Source: Sphingobacteriales bacterium 16-39-50 (GTDB lineage Bacteria > Bacteroidota > Bacteroidia > Sphingobacteriales > Sphingobacteriaceae). From it: DNA of 64,000 nt. The notes beneath the pieces were generated by a model. It saw only the letters and a program-made list of their open reading frames with translations. It ran no database searches and was not told the origin of the DNA. The stretch covers positions 868,001 through 932,000 of the forward strand of contig NCHA01000001.1 of the NCBI GenBank assembly GCA_002257025.1, written 5' to 3'. Both the position numbers and the translations under genes were made by a program. Below, one piece after another: positions 21,201 to 29,480 of this stretch; within the stretch, counting starts at the first letter, position 1, and the number at the start of each line of letters is the position of its first letter.

Positions 21201-21223
21201 ATTATTTAAGCTATGGGAGAATA

Positions 21224-22606
21224 TTAATATCCGCTCGCGCCTTTTGTAAAGTTAAAGTTTGTCCATCCTGCCATCCAGTTTGTAGTTCCAAATGCACCAC
21301 GATAAGTAGTACTGCTGAAGAATGAATTTGTAAGATCACCAGCAAATGCTGCTCCTGTTGATGCAGGTGAACCGGCAGCAGGAAGCATGTTTGGTGAGGT
21401 TAAGTTAAACGGATCTGTAAGTTTAGCATCTGCTGCTGCTGCTAGAGTGATTGTTGCACTTCCTTCAGCTTTGGTTTTTACAGCATCAGCAGTTGCACCA
21501 GCAACAGTTACAGATCCGATTCTGTATGATGAAGCATTTGCATGCAATAAATTATTTTTGAATTCTGAAGTTGTAGTTGTACCAACAAGGCTATTGTAAG
21601 TAGCATCAGACTCTAAAGATAAACCACCTTTCATCCAGCCTATCAATACTGAATTATTCAAAACAAAATTCGAAGCTCTTCTGAAACGATTTGCATAGTT
21701 ATGGTTCTTTGATGCTGTATTATCAACATTAGGGCCCACAAAAGTGAAGTTTGAAAGTACCGGACGGGTTGCAGGCGTCGCATTGGTACCTGTTCCATCA
21801 TTATCACATTCGATACCATTACCAGCATCTCCAGGGTCAACAACAGAAGGGTCTCTCAATGTAACTCCAAACTGAATTCTTCCCGTATATCCAAAGTCAA
21901 AATCAAAATCATCATCAGCAGTACCATATGCAACTAAATATTTTGCGTTTACAGTTCCACCAAAGATTTCGAATGCATCATCATTACCATAGGCAACCTG
22001 AACATACTCGATGGTTGTACCTGAACCTACACCTCCTAAAGTAAGACCATTGATTTCAGAGTTTGGCTGTGAAGCAATACCTGCGAATTCAATACGCACA
22101 TATTTTAAAGTACCAGAGTTGTCATTATCAACAGTACCACCAAAATTCTTACCAACACCACCTTCAATAGTTGGTTCAGTAGAACGATTAGTTTTTGCTT
22201 TTCCTAAGATGATGATACCACCCCAATCGCCAGGATTACGTTGACCAACAGCTTTACCTGAAGTGAACACAACTGGTTTTGCAGCTGTACCTATTGCATT
22301 GATCTTAGCACCTCTTTCAATGATCAAGGCTCCTTTATCAGAAACATCACTTTTTATAGTTGCACCTGCAGCAATGTTAATTTCACTGCCATCTTCAAAA
22401 TATACGTATCCTTTTAGGGTAAAATTACCTTCAGGTACATTTAATATTGTATTCTTATAAACACCGGATATAACTGCTCCGTTTTGGAGAGTCAGAGTTT
22501 GCTTTGCATTAGGATCAACAATAGGATCCGTATCAGAACTCTTTTTACATGAAGCAGCTAATATAACTACTGCGAGAATTAAAGCCTTAAATTTCAATGA
22601 TTTCAT
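21224..22606 (-). CDS. Surface lipoprotein, predicted beta-helix, partner of TonB receptor
   Basis: 460 aa. Lipoprotein signal with lipobox AASCKKSS. The body is Gly/Asn/Asp-rich with short beta-strand repeats, as in right-handed parallel beta-helix proteins. A strikingly acidic stretch (GTADDDFDFDFGYTG, about residues 227-241) could bind a divalent metal. It lies 81 nt downstream of the TonB-dependent receptor gene on the same strand, and such pairs recur in Bacteroidota. A possible -7 box TAATTTTG (22628-22635) allows separate transcription. Similar proteins have been called multidrug transporters in databases; nothing here supports that. Confidence 0.7.
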   Translation of the reverse strand: MKSLKFKALILAVVILAASCKKSSDTDPIVDPNAKQTLTLQNGAVISGVYKNTILNVPEGNFTLKGYVYFEDGSEINIAAGATIKSDVSDKGALIIERGAKINAIGTAAKPVVFTSGKAVGQRNPGDWGGIIILGKAKTNRSTEPTIEGGVGKNFGGTVDNDNSGTLKYVRIEFAGIASQPNSEINGLTLGGVGSGTTIEYVQVAYGNDDAFEIFGGTVNAKYLVAYGTADDDFDFDFGYTGRIQFGVTLRDPSVVDPGDAGNGIECDNDGTGTNATPATRPVLSNFTFVGPNVDNTASKNHNYANRFRRASNFVLNNSVLIGWMKGGLSLESDATYNSLVGTTTTSEFKNNLLHANASSYRIGSVTVAGATADAVKTKAEGSATITLAAAADAKLTDPFNLTSPNMLPAAGSPASTGAAFAGDLTNSFFSSTTYRGAFGTTNWMAGWTNFNFTKGASGY

Positions 22607-22687
22607 ATTTTTTCTTTTTATTTATTACAAAATTAGAATCGGAATGTTAGCTCAGTTTTAAGCCTATATTAATTTGTCTTACAAAAT

Positions 22688-25492
22688 TTACTTCTTGTTA
22701 TTACCAAGTCCGAGGTTGTATGAAAATGACAGGGATACATTTGATCCAAGTTTGTATGAATTGATTAGTCTGTCAATTCCAGCTCCATCATACGCCATTT
22801 TAGAGTCTCCTGTATTATTCTGATAAAACACAGTGCTCTGATTCAACACATCTCCAATGTTAAGTTTAATCTCTGCCTGAGATTTAAGGACTCTTTTACT
22901 AACCTGGAAATCAAGTACATCTCTCGCATTTTCATAGATATCCGAATAACCCTGGTAACCTACAAGGAAAATTCTCTGACCAATACGGTTATAAACCGAA
23001 GTGAAAGTAAGTGCTGTTTTAGGTGAGAAATATTGTAAACCTGCATTAACAAGATAAGGAGATTGACCCTGCAGTGGACGATCGATTCCTACCCCTTTAA
23101 CTTTTGAGTCGATATAAGAAGCATTTGCAAACGCTGTCAGATTATTTAACCATGCTTTGTCACCCAGGAATGATAATTTCTTCCGAACATCTAATTCAAC
23201 ACCCAGGGATGTTGCCTGATCTGCATTCAGGTAATTAATTCCTCTGACAACTGGTGTGGAATTTGAATTCACTCGCTGCTCAATTGGGTCATTGAAATTT
23301 TTATAGAAGGCCGAAACAGTAAAGGTTTCTCCAGCAGATGGATATAACTCATATCTCAGATCCCCGTTAAAAATCTTCGCACGCTTCAGATTAGGATTTC
23401 CTGTAACTGAAGTCTGACTGATAAAGTCATAATAATTGAATAAGGCCAACTCTCTGAATTCAGGTCTTGAAACAGTCTGAGATCCAGATAAACGGATATT
23501 TGATTTCGCATTTAAACTGTAGGTTAAATTTGCAGAAGGAAGCACATCAAAATTATCCTGTTTTGCTGCAATAGCCTGTCCCGAAAAATCTATTGCATTT
23601 AAAGTCTGAGCAAACTGTTCGAAACGGGCACCGTATGATATTCTGAACTTTTCACCAAACTTGTTATCCATCATCAGAAATCCTGCATTCAGGTCTGAAT
23701 TAGCATCATAACTATCTGTATTATTGGTGAATTCACTTAAAATAAATCCGTTCTCGTTAATATTTGCAGGTGCAAAAATCTCATCCTTTGGAAGGCTGGT
23801 ATAAGATTTTTCGAAAACAGATGGTCCTACAAAAATATAATTGAAGATACGGGCATTGAAATCACGCTGTTTGAATTGTTTCAAGGCTCCGATTTTAAAT
23901 GTCGATTGTTTTTCGAATAACTTTACAGGAATAGACACAGCAGCCTGAGCTCCATAAGTATCTTCTTCAAGATTGGAAAATAACCTTCTGGTATTTCTAT
24001 CGATCAATCTGAATGGCTCTTGTGTACCTAATGAACGACGATAATCCATAGAACGCTGATCAGGCTGATCCCGCTCAACCCGCGCATAATTCAAATTCCA
24101 GGTTAACTTAACCTGCTTCTTACCTAACTGATGCTCTCCTTCTAATTGGGAATTCAAAAGGCTTTTAGTGGTCAAATCTGAATTATTGACACGTACATCC
24201 TGAATATTATCAGTTGTAAAACCGGTTCTTGCGGTATAATTATCTTCGAATGAGCGATTGTACATATTCTTAAAGGCTATCTTATTTCCGCCTTTGATGT
24301 ATGCAAAATTGGCAAGTGCACCAAGGTTGTTACTGTATTTTGAAATATTTTCAGAATACTCATAAAAAGGAGTACCTGAAAACTCGTAATCCCTTCTTTC
24401 TGCGAAGGCCCTGTTTTGAGAATTCCGATAACTCAGGGAAACCACATTCCCGAAAGAAGCTCCATTCTTTAGTTCCTTCCTCTTTCCCCAGGTTAACTGA
24501 TGGTTCTGATTAGGGATAGCCATTTGACTAACCTCCGGATAAGAATTCTTTACTTGTACTGAATATTTTGCCTTATCTGCATTTGACAATGGGTTATAAG
24601 CCTGGAATGAACCCGGAAAACCTGCCGGAAGCTTACGACTACCATCATCAAAGCCAAGAAAATCATATTTATTTCTGGCATTTGACGTAAAGTCTTTAAA
24701 AGTTGACTGATTATTGTACCCAAAACTAACCGAGGCATTCAGGAAGTTCTCCTCAGGAACATCACGGGTGATCACCTGAATTACTCCTCCCGCAAAATCT
24801 CCTGGAAGATCAGCAGAAGCTGTTTTATTAACTACAATTCTGTCGATTAAGTTTGCAGGAATGATATCAAATGAAAATGCCTTTCTATCGGGCTCAGATG
24901 AAGGTAATACCGCATTATTTAATATAGATGAATTATATCTGTCGGCAAGCCCTCTGATAATCACAAATTTATTGTCCTGAATACTTGCTCCACTCACACG
25001 TTTCAACACCTCTGAAGTGTTACGGTCGGGAGTTCTTCTGATCAGTTCAGAGGTAATACCACTGGAAATACTAATACTATTCTTTTGCTGTGCATATAAT
25101 GCACTAATGCTTTCTTGCCTTACTGTTGCAGTAATAACCACTTCTTCAAGTGCAAGAGAACTAGCCTCTTCCATAATCACATCAAGAGTTGTAGTTTTAC
25201 CTGCCAGTACTTCAATATCAGTAATATTCTTTGCCTGATATCCTATATAAGAGAAGCTCAGACTATACTTTCCGGGATTGAGATTCCCCAGAGTATATCT
25301 GCCTTCAATATCTGTAGATGCCCCTAAGGTGGCTCCGGTAATTTTAACGGTCAGACCAATTAATGTTTCACCGGATTTCGAATCAGTTACTTTACCCGAA
25401 ATTTTTCCTGACTGCTGACTAAAAGTAGTTAGCGTACCTAAAATTAATAGTAGACTGATACTTAAGATTCTAACAATAACGTTGTGTTTCAC
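22688..25492 (-). CDS. TonB-dependent outer membrane receptor with N-terminal carboxypeptidase-like domain
   Basis: 934 aa. The start is GTG at 25492; it is the only start that keeps the signal peptide (VRILSISLLLILGTLTTFSQ). Residues about 28-110 are a carboxypeptidase-regulatory-like beta-sandwich (KISGKVTDSKSGETLIGLTV). A plug domain with VSGASIQDNKFVIIRGLADR follows, then a 22-strand-type barrel ending in the aromatic pattern SLSFSYNLGLG. The substrate is not evident. The lipoprotein at 21224-22606 is the likely surface partner. A -7 box TACTTTTG lies at 25514-25521, and three TTAACA words lie further upstream. Confidence 0.9.
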   Translation of the reverse strand: MKHNVIVRILSISLLLILGTLTTFSQQSGKISGKVTDSKSGETLIGLTVKITGATLGASTDIEGRYTLGNLNPGKYSLSFSYIGYQAKNITDIEVLAGKTTTLDVIMEEASSLALEEVVITATVRQESISALYAQQKNSISISSGITSELIRRTPDRNTSEVLKRVSGASIQDNKFVIIRGLADRYNSSILNNAVLPSSEPDRKAFSFDIIPANLIDRIVVNKTASADLPGDFAGGVIQVITRDVPEENFLNASVSFGYNNQSTFKDFTSNARNKYDFLGFDDGSRKLPAGFPGSFQAYNPLSNADKAKYSVQVKNSYPEVSQMAIPNQNHQLTWGKRKELKNGASFGNVVSLSYRNSQNRAFAERRDYEFSGTPFYEYSENISKYSNNLGALANFAYIKGGNKIAFKNMYNRSFEDNYTARTGFTTDNIQDVRVNNSDLTTKSLLNSQLEGEHQLGKKQVKLTWNLNYARVERDQPDQRSMDYRRSLGTQEPFRLIDRNTRRLFSNLEEDTYGAQAAVSIPVKLFEKQSTFKIGALKQFKQRDFNARIFNYIFVGPSVFEKSYTSLPKDEIFAPANINENGFILSEFTNNTDSYDANSDLNAGFLMMDNKFGEKFRISYGARFEQFAQTLNAIDFSGQAIAAKQDNFDVLPSANLTYSLNAKSNIRLSGSQTVSRPEFRELALFNYYDFISQTSVTGNPNLKRAKIFNGDLRYELYPSAGETFTVSAFYKNFNDPIEQRVNSNSTPVVRGINYLNADQATSLGVELDVRKKLSFLGDKAWLNNLTAFANASYIDSKVKGVGIDRPLQGQSPYLVNAGLQYFSPKTALTFTSVYNRIGQRIFLVGYQGYSDIYENARDVLDFQVSKRVLKSQAEIKLNIGDVLNQSTVFYQNNTGDSKMAYDGAGIDRLINSYKLGSNVSLSFSYNLGLGNNKK

Positions 25493-25513
25493 TTTGTTGC
25501 GTTTTAATTTCTA

Positions 25514-25521
25514 CAAAAGTA
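25514..25521 (-). promoter_or_regulatory. -7 promoter box of the TonB receptor gene
   Basis: TACTTTTG on the minus strand matches TAnnTTTG and ends about 21 nt before the GTG start. No convincing -33 TTTG was found. Confidence 0.55.
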
Positions 25522-25585
25522 TTACCGCAGTGTTAACTCATGATTGCTTTTATATTAACCCTGATTAACCAATAGATCAATTTTG

Positions 25586-25611
25586 TGTTAAGTATGTTAA
25601 TTGAATGTTAA
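25586..25611 (-). promoter_or_regulatory. Triple TTAACA direct repeat upstream of the TonB receptor promoter
   Basis: Minus-strand TTAACA words at 25586-25591, 25595-25600 and 25606-25611 start 9 and 11 nt apart, on nearly one face of the helix. They lie about 65-90 nt upstream of the -7 box, where an activator could bind. Similarity to the Gram-positive PhoP direct-repeat box is only formal. Confidence 0.4.
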
Positions 25612-25682
25612 GCGCAAAAGTCTAAACCCTGCTAATCCTCTCATTAAGTCAATTTTTCAGAATAAATTTTAAAATGTCAAAC

Positions 25683-25706
25683 ATTAATCGTAATATTGCG
25701 ATTAAT
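25683..25706. promoter_or_regulatory. ArsR/SmtB-type operator upstream of the DUF6428 gene
   Basis: Perfect inverted repeat: ATTAATCG (25683-25690), 8-nt spacer TAATATTG, CGATTAAT (25699-25706). It lies 28 nt upstream of the DUF6428 start. Size and base pattern fit dimeric ArsR-family regulators, but no arsR gene is adjacent. Confidence 0.6.
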
Positions 25707-25734
25707 ATTATATTGAACATTTAACACAAGAGAG

Positions 25735-26190
25735 ATGAAACTATCAGAAATTAAAGAGCACTTAAAACAAGTTGAAACTGTGACATTTGAACTTGAAAAC
25801 GGAGGCTTTGTACCGGAACACTTCCATGTAACAGAAGTTGGAATTATTAGCAAAAATTTTATTGACTGCGGAGGTACGGTCAGGAATGAAAAAGTAGCTA
25901 ATTTTCAATTATGGGATGCAAATGATTTTGACCACCGGTTAAAGCCGCAAAAATTATTGAATATCATTGCACTTTCCGAAAAAGTATTGGGAATGGAGGA
26001 TCTCGAGATCGAGGTTGAATATCAGAGTGAAACCATCGGGAAATATGAACTTGGATTTAAAGAAAACCATTTTGTGCTTTTATCAAAGCAAGCCAATTGT
26101 CTGGCTCAGGATAAGTGTGGTATACCTGCTGAACAGTTAAAAGAAAATACAAAAACGGCTTGCTGTACCCCGGGAGGTGGATGTTGCTGA
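25735..26190 (+). CDS. DUF6428 family protein with Cys-rich tail
   Basis: 151 aa, cytosolic. The N-terminal part has the DUF6428 pattern (GGFVPEHFHVTEVG and FIDCGGTVRNE). The end is CCTPGGGCC, two Cys pairs suited to soft metal or arsenite binding. Homologues often sit in ars operons next to ArsR and an ArsC-type phosphatase. Here the gene stands alone behind a perfect ArsR-type operator, so a trans-acting ArsR is inferred. Molecular function unknown. Confidence 0.75.
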   Translation: MKLSEIKEHLKQVETVTFELENGGFVPEHFHVTEVGIISKNFIDCGGTVRNEKVANFQLWDANDFDHRLKPQKLLNIIALSEKVLGMEDLEIEVEYQSETIGKYELGFKENHFVLLSKQANCLAQDKCGIPAEQLKENTKTACCTPGGGCC

Positions 26191-26198
26191 TTTTGGGG

Positions 26199-26246
26199 AC
26201 CCGATAGCTATCGGGTGGGAAATAGGGAATCGGAAATAGGAATGAG
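26199..26246. repeat. 18-nt palindrome followed by a heptad array
   Basis: Perfect palindrome ACCCGATAGCTATCGGGT (26199-26216). It runs into 7-nt words of the GGGAAAT / CGGAAAT / AGGAATG kind (26217-26246). It lies between two convergent genes, so it may act as a terminator, although no T-run is present. Confidence 0.6.
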
Positions 26247-26267
26247 TCCTGGTTTTCAACAGGATAG

Positions 26268-26774
26268 TCAATATGGAATGCCTGCTTTCTTAAAGATGAA
26301 GTGAAGCAACCATATTGGTCCGATAAGCAGGAATTTCACATCATCAAAAAAAGAGGGTTTCTTTCCCTCAATCTTATGGCCGATAAATTGACCGATCCAG
26401 GCAAGTACAAATATTGCCAGGCATACCTGCCACATTTCGGGCCAGCCCGAATTCTTTTCCAGCTTCTCAAGGCTCACAATACCTGCAGAAAAGATCATAA
26501 TGATAAGTAGCATGGCATAAGAAAGTACAGGAGACAGTTTATAATAGAAATAGATTGAAAAGGCAATTAAAAAAGACGCAAAGTTCACATAGCCATTGTA
26601 TCTGCCCAGAAATTCGAGGTGCGGAAACGGAATTGCCCATATTAAACCAAAGAGGCTGAATACAATCAGGGGAACGCATATCCAGTGAATAATTTCATTG
26701 GTATGATTCTGATGGCTCTCTGAATACTTTTCAAAGTAGACATCCACCTTACGGGGCTGAGTTTGTTTTTGCAT
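26268..26774 (-). CDS. DUF962/Mpo1-like membrane protein
   Basis: 168 aa with four predicted membrane spans. The family signature is present: ESHQNHTNEIIHWICVPL near the N-terminus and IGQFIGHKIEGKKPSFFDD toward the C-terminus. In yeast the Mpo1 member is an iron-dependent 2-hydroxy fatty acid dioxygenase using the conserved histidines. The same activity here is inference. It follows rny after a 146-nt gap holding a heptad hairpin. Confidence 0.82.
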   Translation of the reverse strand: MQKQTQPRKVDVYFEKYSESHQNHTNEIIHWICVPLIVFSLFGLIWAIPFPHLEFLGRYNGYVNFASFLIAFSIYFYYKLSPVLSYAMLLIIMIFSAGIVSLEKLEKNSGWPEMWQVCLAIFVLAWIGQFIGHKIEGKKPSFFDDVKFLLIGPIWLLHFIFKKAGIPY

Positions 26775-26784
26775 ATCAGGAAGG

Positions 26785-26923
26785 AGTTATAAGTTGTAAG
26801 TAATAAGTTATAAGTTTAAATATCGTTTAGAATCTAAATTTAATTATTTATAGATTAAAGTTTAGTTAAAACGTGTTACCAAAAACTTACAACCTACAAC
26901 TTATTACTTACAACTTACAACTA
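26785..26923. repeat. Heptad-repeat arms between rny and the DUF962 gene
   Basis: The left arm (26785-26818) is made of AGTTGTA/AGTTATA words. The right arm (26882-26923) is the reverse complement, with about 63 nt of AT-rich sequence between. The right arm includes the rny stop codon TAG, whose AG is the first two bases of an AGTTGTA word. Confidence 0.8.
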
Positions 26924-28483
26924 CTTAGCGTAAGAAACCGAACGTGTTTCACGAATAACAGTCACTTTGATCTGTCCCGGGTAAGTCATTTCTGTTTGGA
27001 TTCGGTTTGAAATATCAGCAGCTAAAATCTCTGCAGCCGCATCACTGATTCGTTCACTTTCAACCACTACACGCAATTCCCTTCCTGCCTGAATCGCAAA
27101 TGTTTTTTCAACACCCGGATAAGATAATGCAAGCGACTCAAGTTCTTTCAGACGTCTGATATAACTTTCTACCACTTCCCTTCTTGCTCCCGGCCTTGCA
27201 CCTGAAATCGCATCACAAGCCTGAATAATAGGTGATATCATCGAAGTCATTTCAACTTCATCGTGGTGGGCACCTATTGCATTACAAACCTCAGGATGTT
27301 CCTTATATTTCTCGGCCAGCTGCATTCCTAAAATCGCGTGCGGCAATTCAGGATTATCATCAGGGACCTTACCTATATCATGCAGCAATCCGGCCCGCTT
27401 AGCCATTTTCACATTCAGACCAAGTTCTGCTGCCATTGTTGCACAGAAATTAGCAACCTCACGTGAGTGCTGTAAAAGGTTCTGTCCGTAAGATGAACGA
27501 TAGCGCATTCTACCAACCATTCTGATCAGTTCGGGATGCAATCCATGGATACCAAGGTCAATCACTGTACGCTCACCTATTTCAACAATTTCATCTTCGA
27601 TCTGTTTTTTCGTCTTGGCAACTACTTCTTCGATCCGGGCAGGATGGATACGACCATCAGTAACAAGACGATGCAGGGCAAGCCGGGCTATTTCACGTCT
27701 TACCGGATCAAATCCGGAAAGAATAATCGCCTCTGGAGTATCGTCAACGATAATTTCGATTCCAGTAGCAGCTTCAAGCGCACGAATGTTCCGGCCTTCA
27801 CGTCCGATAACCCGACCTTTGATCTCATCATTCTCTATATTAAAGATTGAAACCGTATTCTCAATCGCACTTTCTGTGGCTGTACGCTGAATAGTTTGAA
27901 TAACTACCTTTTTTGCTTCCTTGTTCGCAGTAAGTTTAGCCTCATCTACAATATCCTTAATCTGGATCATTGCCTGGGTACGGGCTTCTTCACGAAGGGA
28001 GTCTATCAGTTGATTTTTAGCATCTTCTGCAGATAAGCCGGCAATGGCTTCCATCTGCTGAATGTGTTGATTTTTCAAAGCGTCAACATCCTCCTGCCTC
28101 TTTTTAGCCAGTTCAATCTGCTTTTCCAGATTCGCTTTAACTGCGGCTAACTCATCCTCTTTCTTAGTCAGATTATCCAGTTTTTGATTAATGGATTGTT
28201 CCTTTTGTTTGATTGAATTCTCCCGCTGATTAATCGAGTTGTTCTTGCTATTGATCTCCTGCTCATGCTCTGCTTTCATTTGGAGAAATTTCTCTCTGGC
28301 TTCCAGAAGTTTATCCTTTTTCAGAATTTCAGCATTGGTTTCAGCATCCTTTAAAATCTTTTTTGCCTTATTCTGGGCACCCATTTCCTGGTTCCTGAAT
28401 AACTTCCTTAAAAGAAAGCGCCCGATCACTATTCCTGCACCCAGCCCAAGTAAAACGTAGAGCACTATTTGTATTATGTCCAT
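26921..28483 (-). CDS. rny: Ribonuclease Y
   Basis: 520 aa membrane-anchored endoribonuclease that starts mRNA decay. One N-terminal span ([20 protein letters not shown]) is followed by a long charged coiled coil (about 30-190). A KH domain follows ([15 protein letters not shown]), then an HD domain with the metal pair in AGLLHDIGK. It ends in the usual [13 protein letters not shown]. It is downstream of zapA, with a probable 6S RNA in the gap. Confidence 0.96.
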   Translation of the reverse strand: MDIIQIVLYVLLGLGAGIVIGRFLLRKLFRNQEMGAQNKAKKILKDAETNAEILKKDKLLEAREKFLQMKAEHEQEINSKNNSINQRENSIKQKEQSINQKLDNLTKKEDELAAVKANLEKQIELAKKRQEDVDALKNQHIQQMEAIAGLSAEDAKNQLIDSLREEARTQAMIQIKDIVDEAKLTANKEAKKVVIQTIQRTATESAIENTVSIFNIENDEIKGRVIGREGRNIRALEAATGIEIIVDDTPEAIILSGFDPVRREIARLALHRLVTDGRIHPARIEEVVAKTKKQIEDEIVEIGERTVIDLGIHGLHPELIRMVGRMRYRSSYGQNLLQHSREVANFCATMAAELGLNVKMAKRAGLLHDIGKVPDDNPELPHAILGMQLAEKYKEHPEVCNAIGAHHDEVEMTSMISPIIQACDAISGARPGARREVVESYIRRLKELESLALSYPGVEKTFAIQAGRELRVVVESERISDAAAEILAADISNRIQTEMTYPGQIKVTVIRETRSVSYAK

Positions 28484-28499
28484 AATTTCTGTTTAAATA

Positions 28500-28665
28500 A
28501 AAAACCGCAACTAAATCTTAAGCCTCATGTACTGTATAAGCTTCATTCATTAGGTTTAGAGTATTGGTCATGATCAGGTGCAAGCAAATGATCTACCTTT
28601 TAACTCTTCTAATACTGAATTGTTAAGCTTAAAATAGTGAAACTCAAAAATTTAACTGCGGTTAA
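28500..28665 (-). ncRNA. ssrS: Probable 6S RNA between zapA and rny
   Basis: The 214-nt gap folds as one long rod on the minus strand. The closing stem AACCGCAGTTAAAT (28650-28663) pairs with ATTTAGTTGCGGTT (28503-28516) over 14 bp with two G-U pairs and is followed by a T-run. Inside is a large bubble, then TAAGCTT/AAGCTTA, AGTATT/AATACT and GATCA/TGATC stems. Closing stem, central bubble and terminal stem-loop is the 6S architecture, and 6S lies next to zapA in many bacteria. I could not score it against the 6S covariance model. Confidence 0.6.
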
Positions 28666-28697
28666 ATCTTTATTGCTCTATGTTAAAAAGAACGATA

Positions 28698-28988
28698 TTA
28701 CTTAGAAAAAAAATCTGTCAGCAGCTGATCCAGTTGATGAACTTTTTCTGTTACATCCGTATCTTCATGCATTACTTTACGTTCCGCTTTCAGCGTAGTT
28801 GTAGCGTAATGCAATACGCACATTGATAACAAATCCTGTTTATCCCGAACCGCATAATTGTCCTGATATTCTTTTATGCGGTCATTTATTACTTTGGCTG
28901 CCCTTCTAATTATTTCCTCTTCTTCAATATTTACCTTTAAGGGGTAAACTCTGTCAGCAATATTTATTTTTATGGAGATTTCTCCCAT
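28698..28988 (-). CDS. zapA: Cell division protein ZapA
   Basis: 96 aa. It cross-links FtsZ filaments at the Z-ring. The N-terminal segment (ISIKINIADRVYPLKVNIEEE) and the following helix (AAKVINDRIKEYQD) match ZapA. The C-terminal part is helical and suited to tetramer formation. It lies 21 nt downstream of a small coiled-coil gene and upstream of rny, a common Bacteroidota order. Confidence 0.9.
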   Translation of the reverse strand: MGEISIKINIADRVYPLKVNIEEEEIIRRAAKVINDRIKEYQDNYAVRDKQDLLSMCVLHYATTTLKAERKVMHEDTDVTEKVHQLDQLLTDFFSK

Positions 28989-29009
28989 TTGAGCTTATTT
29001 CACTAAGTA

Positions 29010-29318
29010 TTACTTTTTAAGCAATACAATACACTTATCTATTTCGCGTACAAATTCGGTAATTTTTTGCTTTATGTCAAGAGTTTTTTCACTCAAGCCC
29101 AATTCAGTTGGCTGAATACCCTCTAAAGAACGTGCCAGGGTCATTACACGAAGCTTTTCCTCCAGCTCAGTTTTTTTTATCTCACGGCTTTCAAGCGACA
29201 GTTTTAAAGAATCATTTTCAAGTTTCAATAAATCGTTCTCCTCCTGCAAAGCAGCACAAAGGTCAATTAACCTGCTGGTTTTATCAATTACCTTACTGAG
29301 CTGATCTGTAACTGTCAT
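29010..29318 (-). CDS. Small coiled-coil protein upstream of zapA (ZapB-like in shape)
   Basis: 102 aa, almost entirely helical. A strong coiled coil runs from about residue 20 to 60 (ALQEENDLLKLENDSLKLSL). No enzyme motif or membrane segment. Its place between pheT and zapA suggests a division role, perhaps analogous to ZapB, but there is no sequence signature that proves this. Confidence 0.7.
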   Translation of the reverse strand: MTVTDQLSKVIDKTSRLIDLCAALQEENDLLKLENDSLKLSLESREIKKTELEEKLRVMTLARSLEGIQPTELGLSEKTLDIKQKITEFVREIDKCIVLLKK

Positions 29319-29321
29319 TTG

Positions 29322-29480
29322 AGTTGTAAGTTGTAGGTTTTAAGTTATAAGTTTTAAAAACTATTAAAACTTTAAAATTAGGCATCAAGACTGAATAAAG
29401 AAAAAAATAAAGAATATGTTCAGAATTAGCAGATTTAATTACGTCTCCACTTATAACTTATAACTTATAACCTACAACTA
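29322..29480. repeat. Heptad-repeat arms between pheT and the coiled-coil gene
   Basis: The left arm at 29322-29354 is made of AGTTGTA/AGTTATA words and the right arm at 29449-29480 is its complement, with about 94 nt of AT-rich sequence between. The right arm overlaps the pheT stop codon (29478-29480) in the same register as at rny. Confidence 0.8.
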
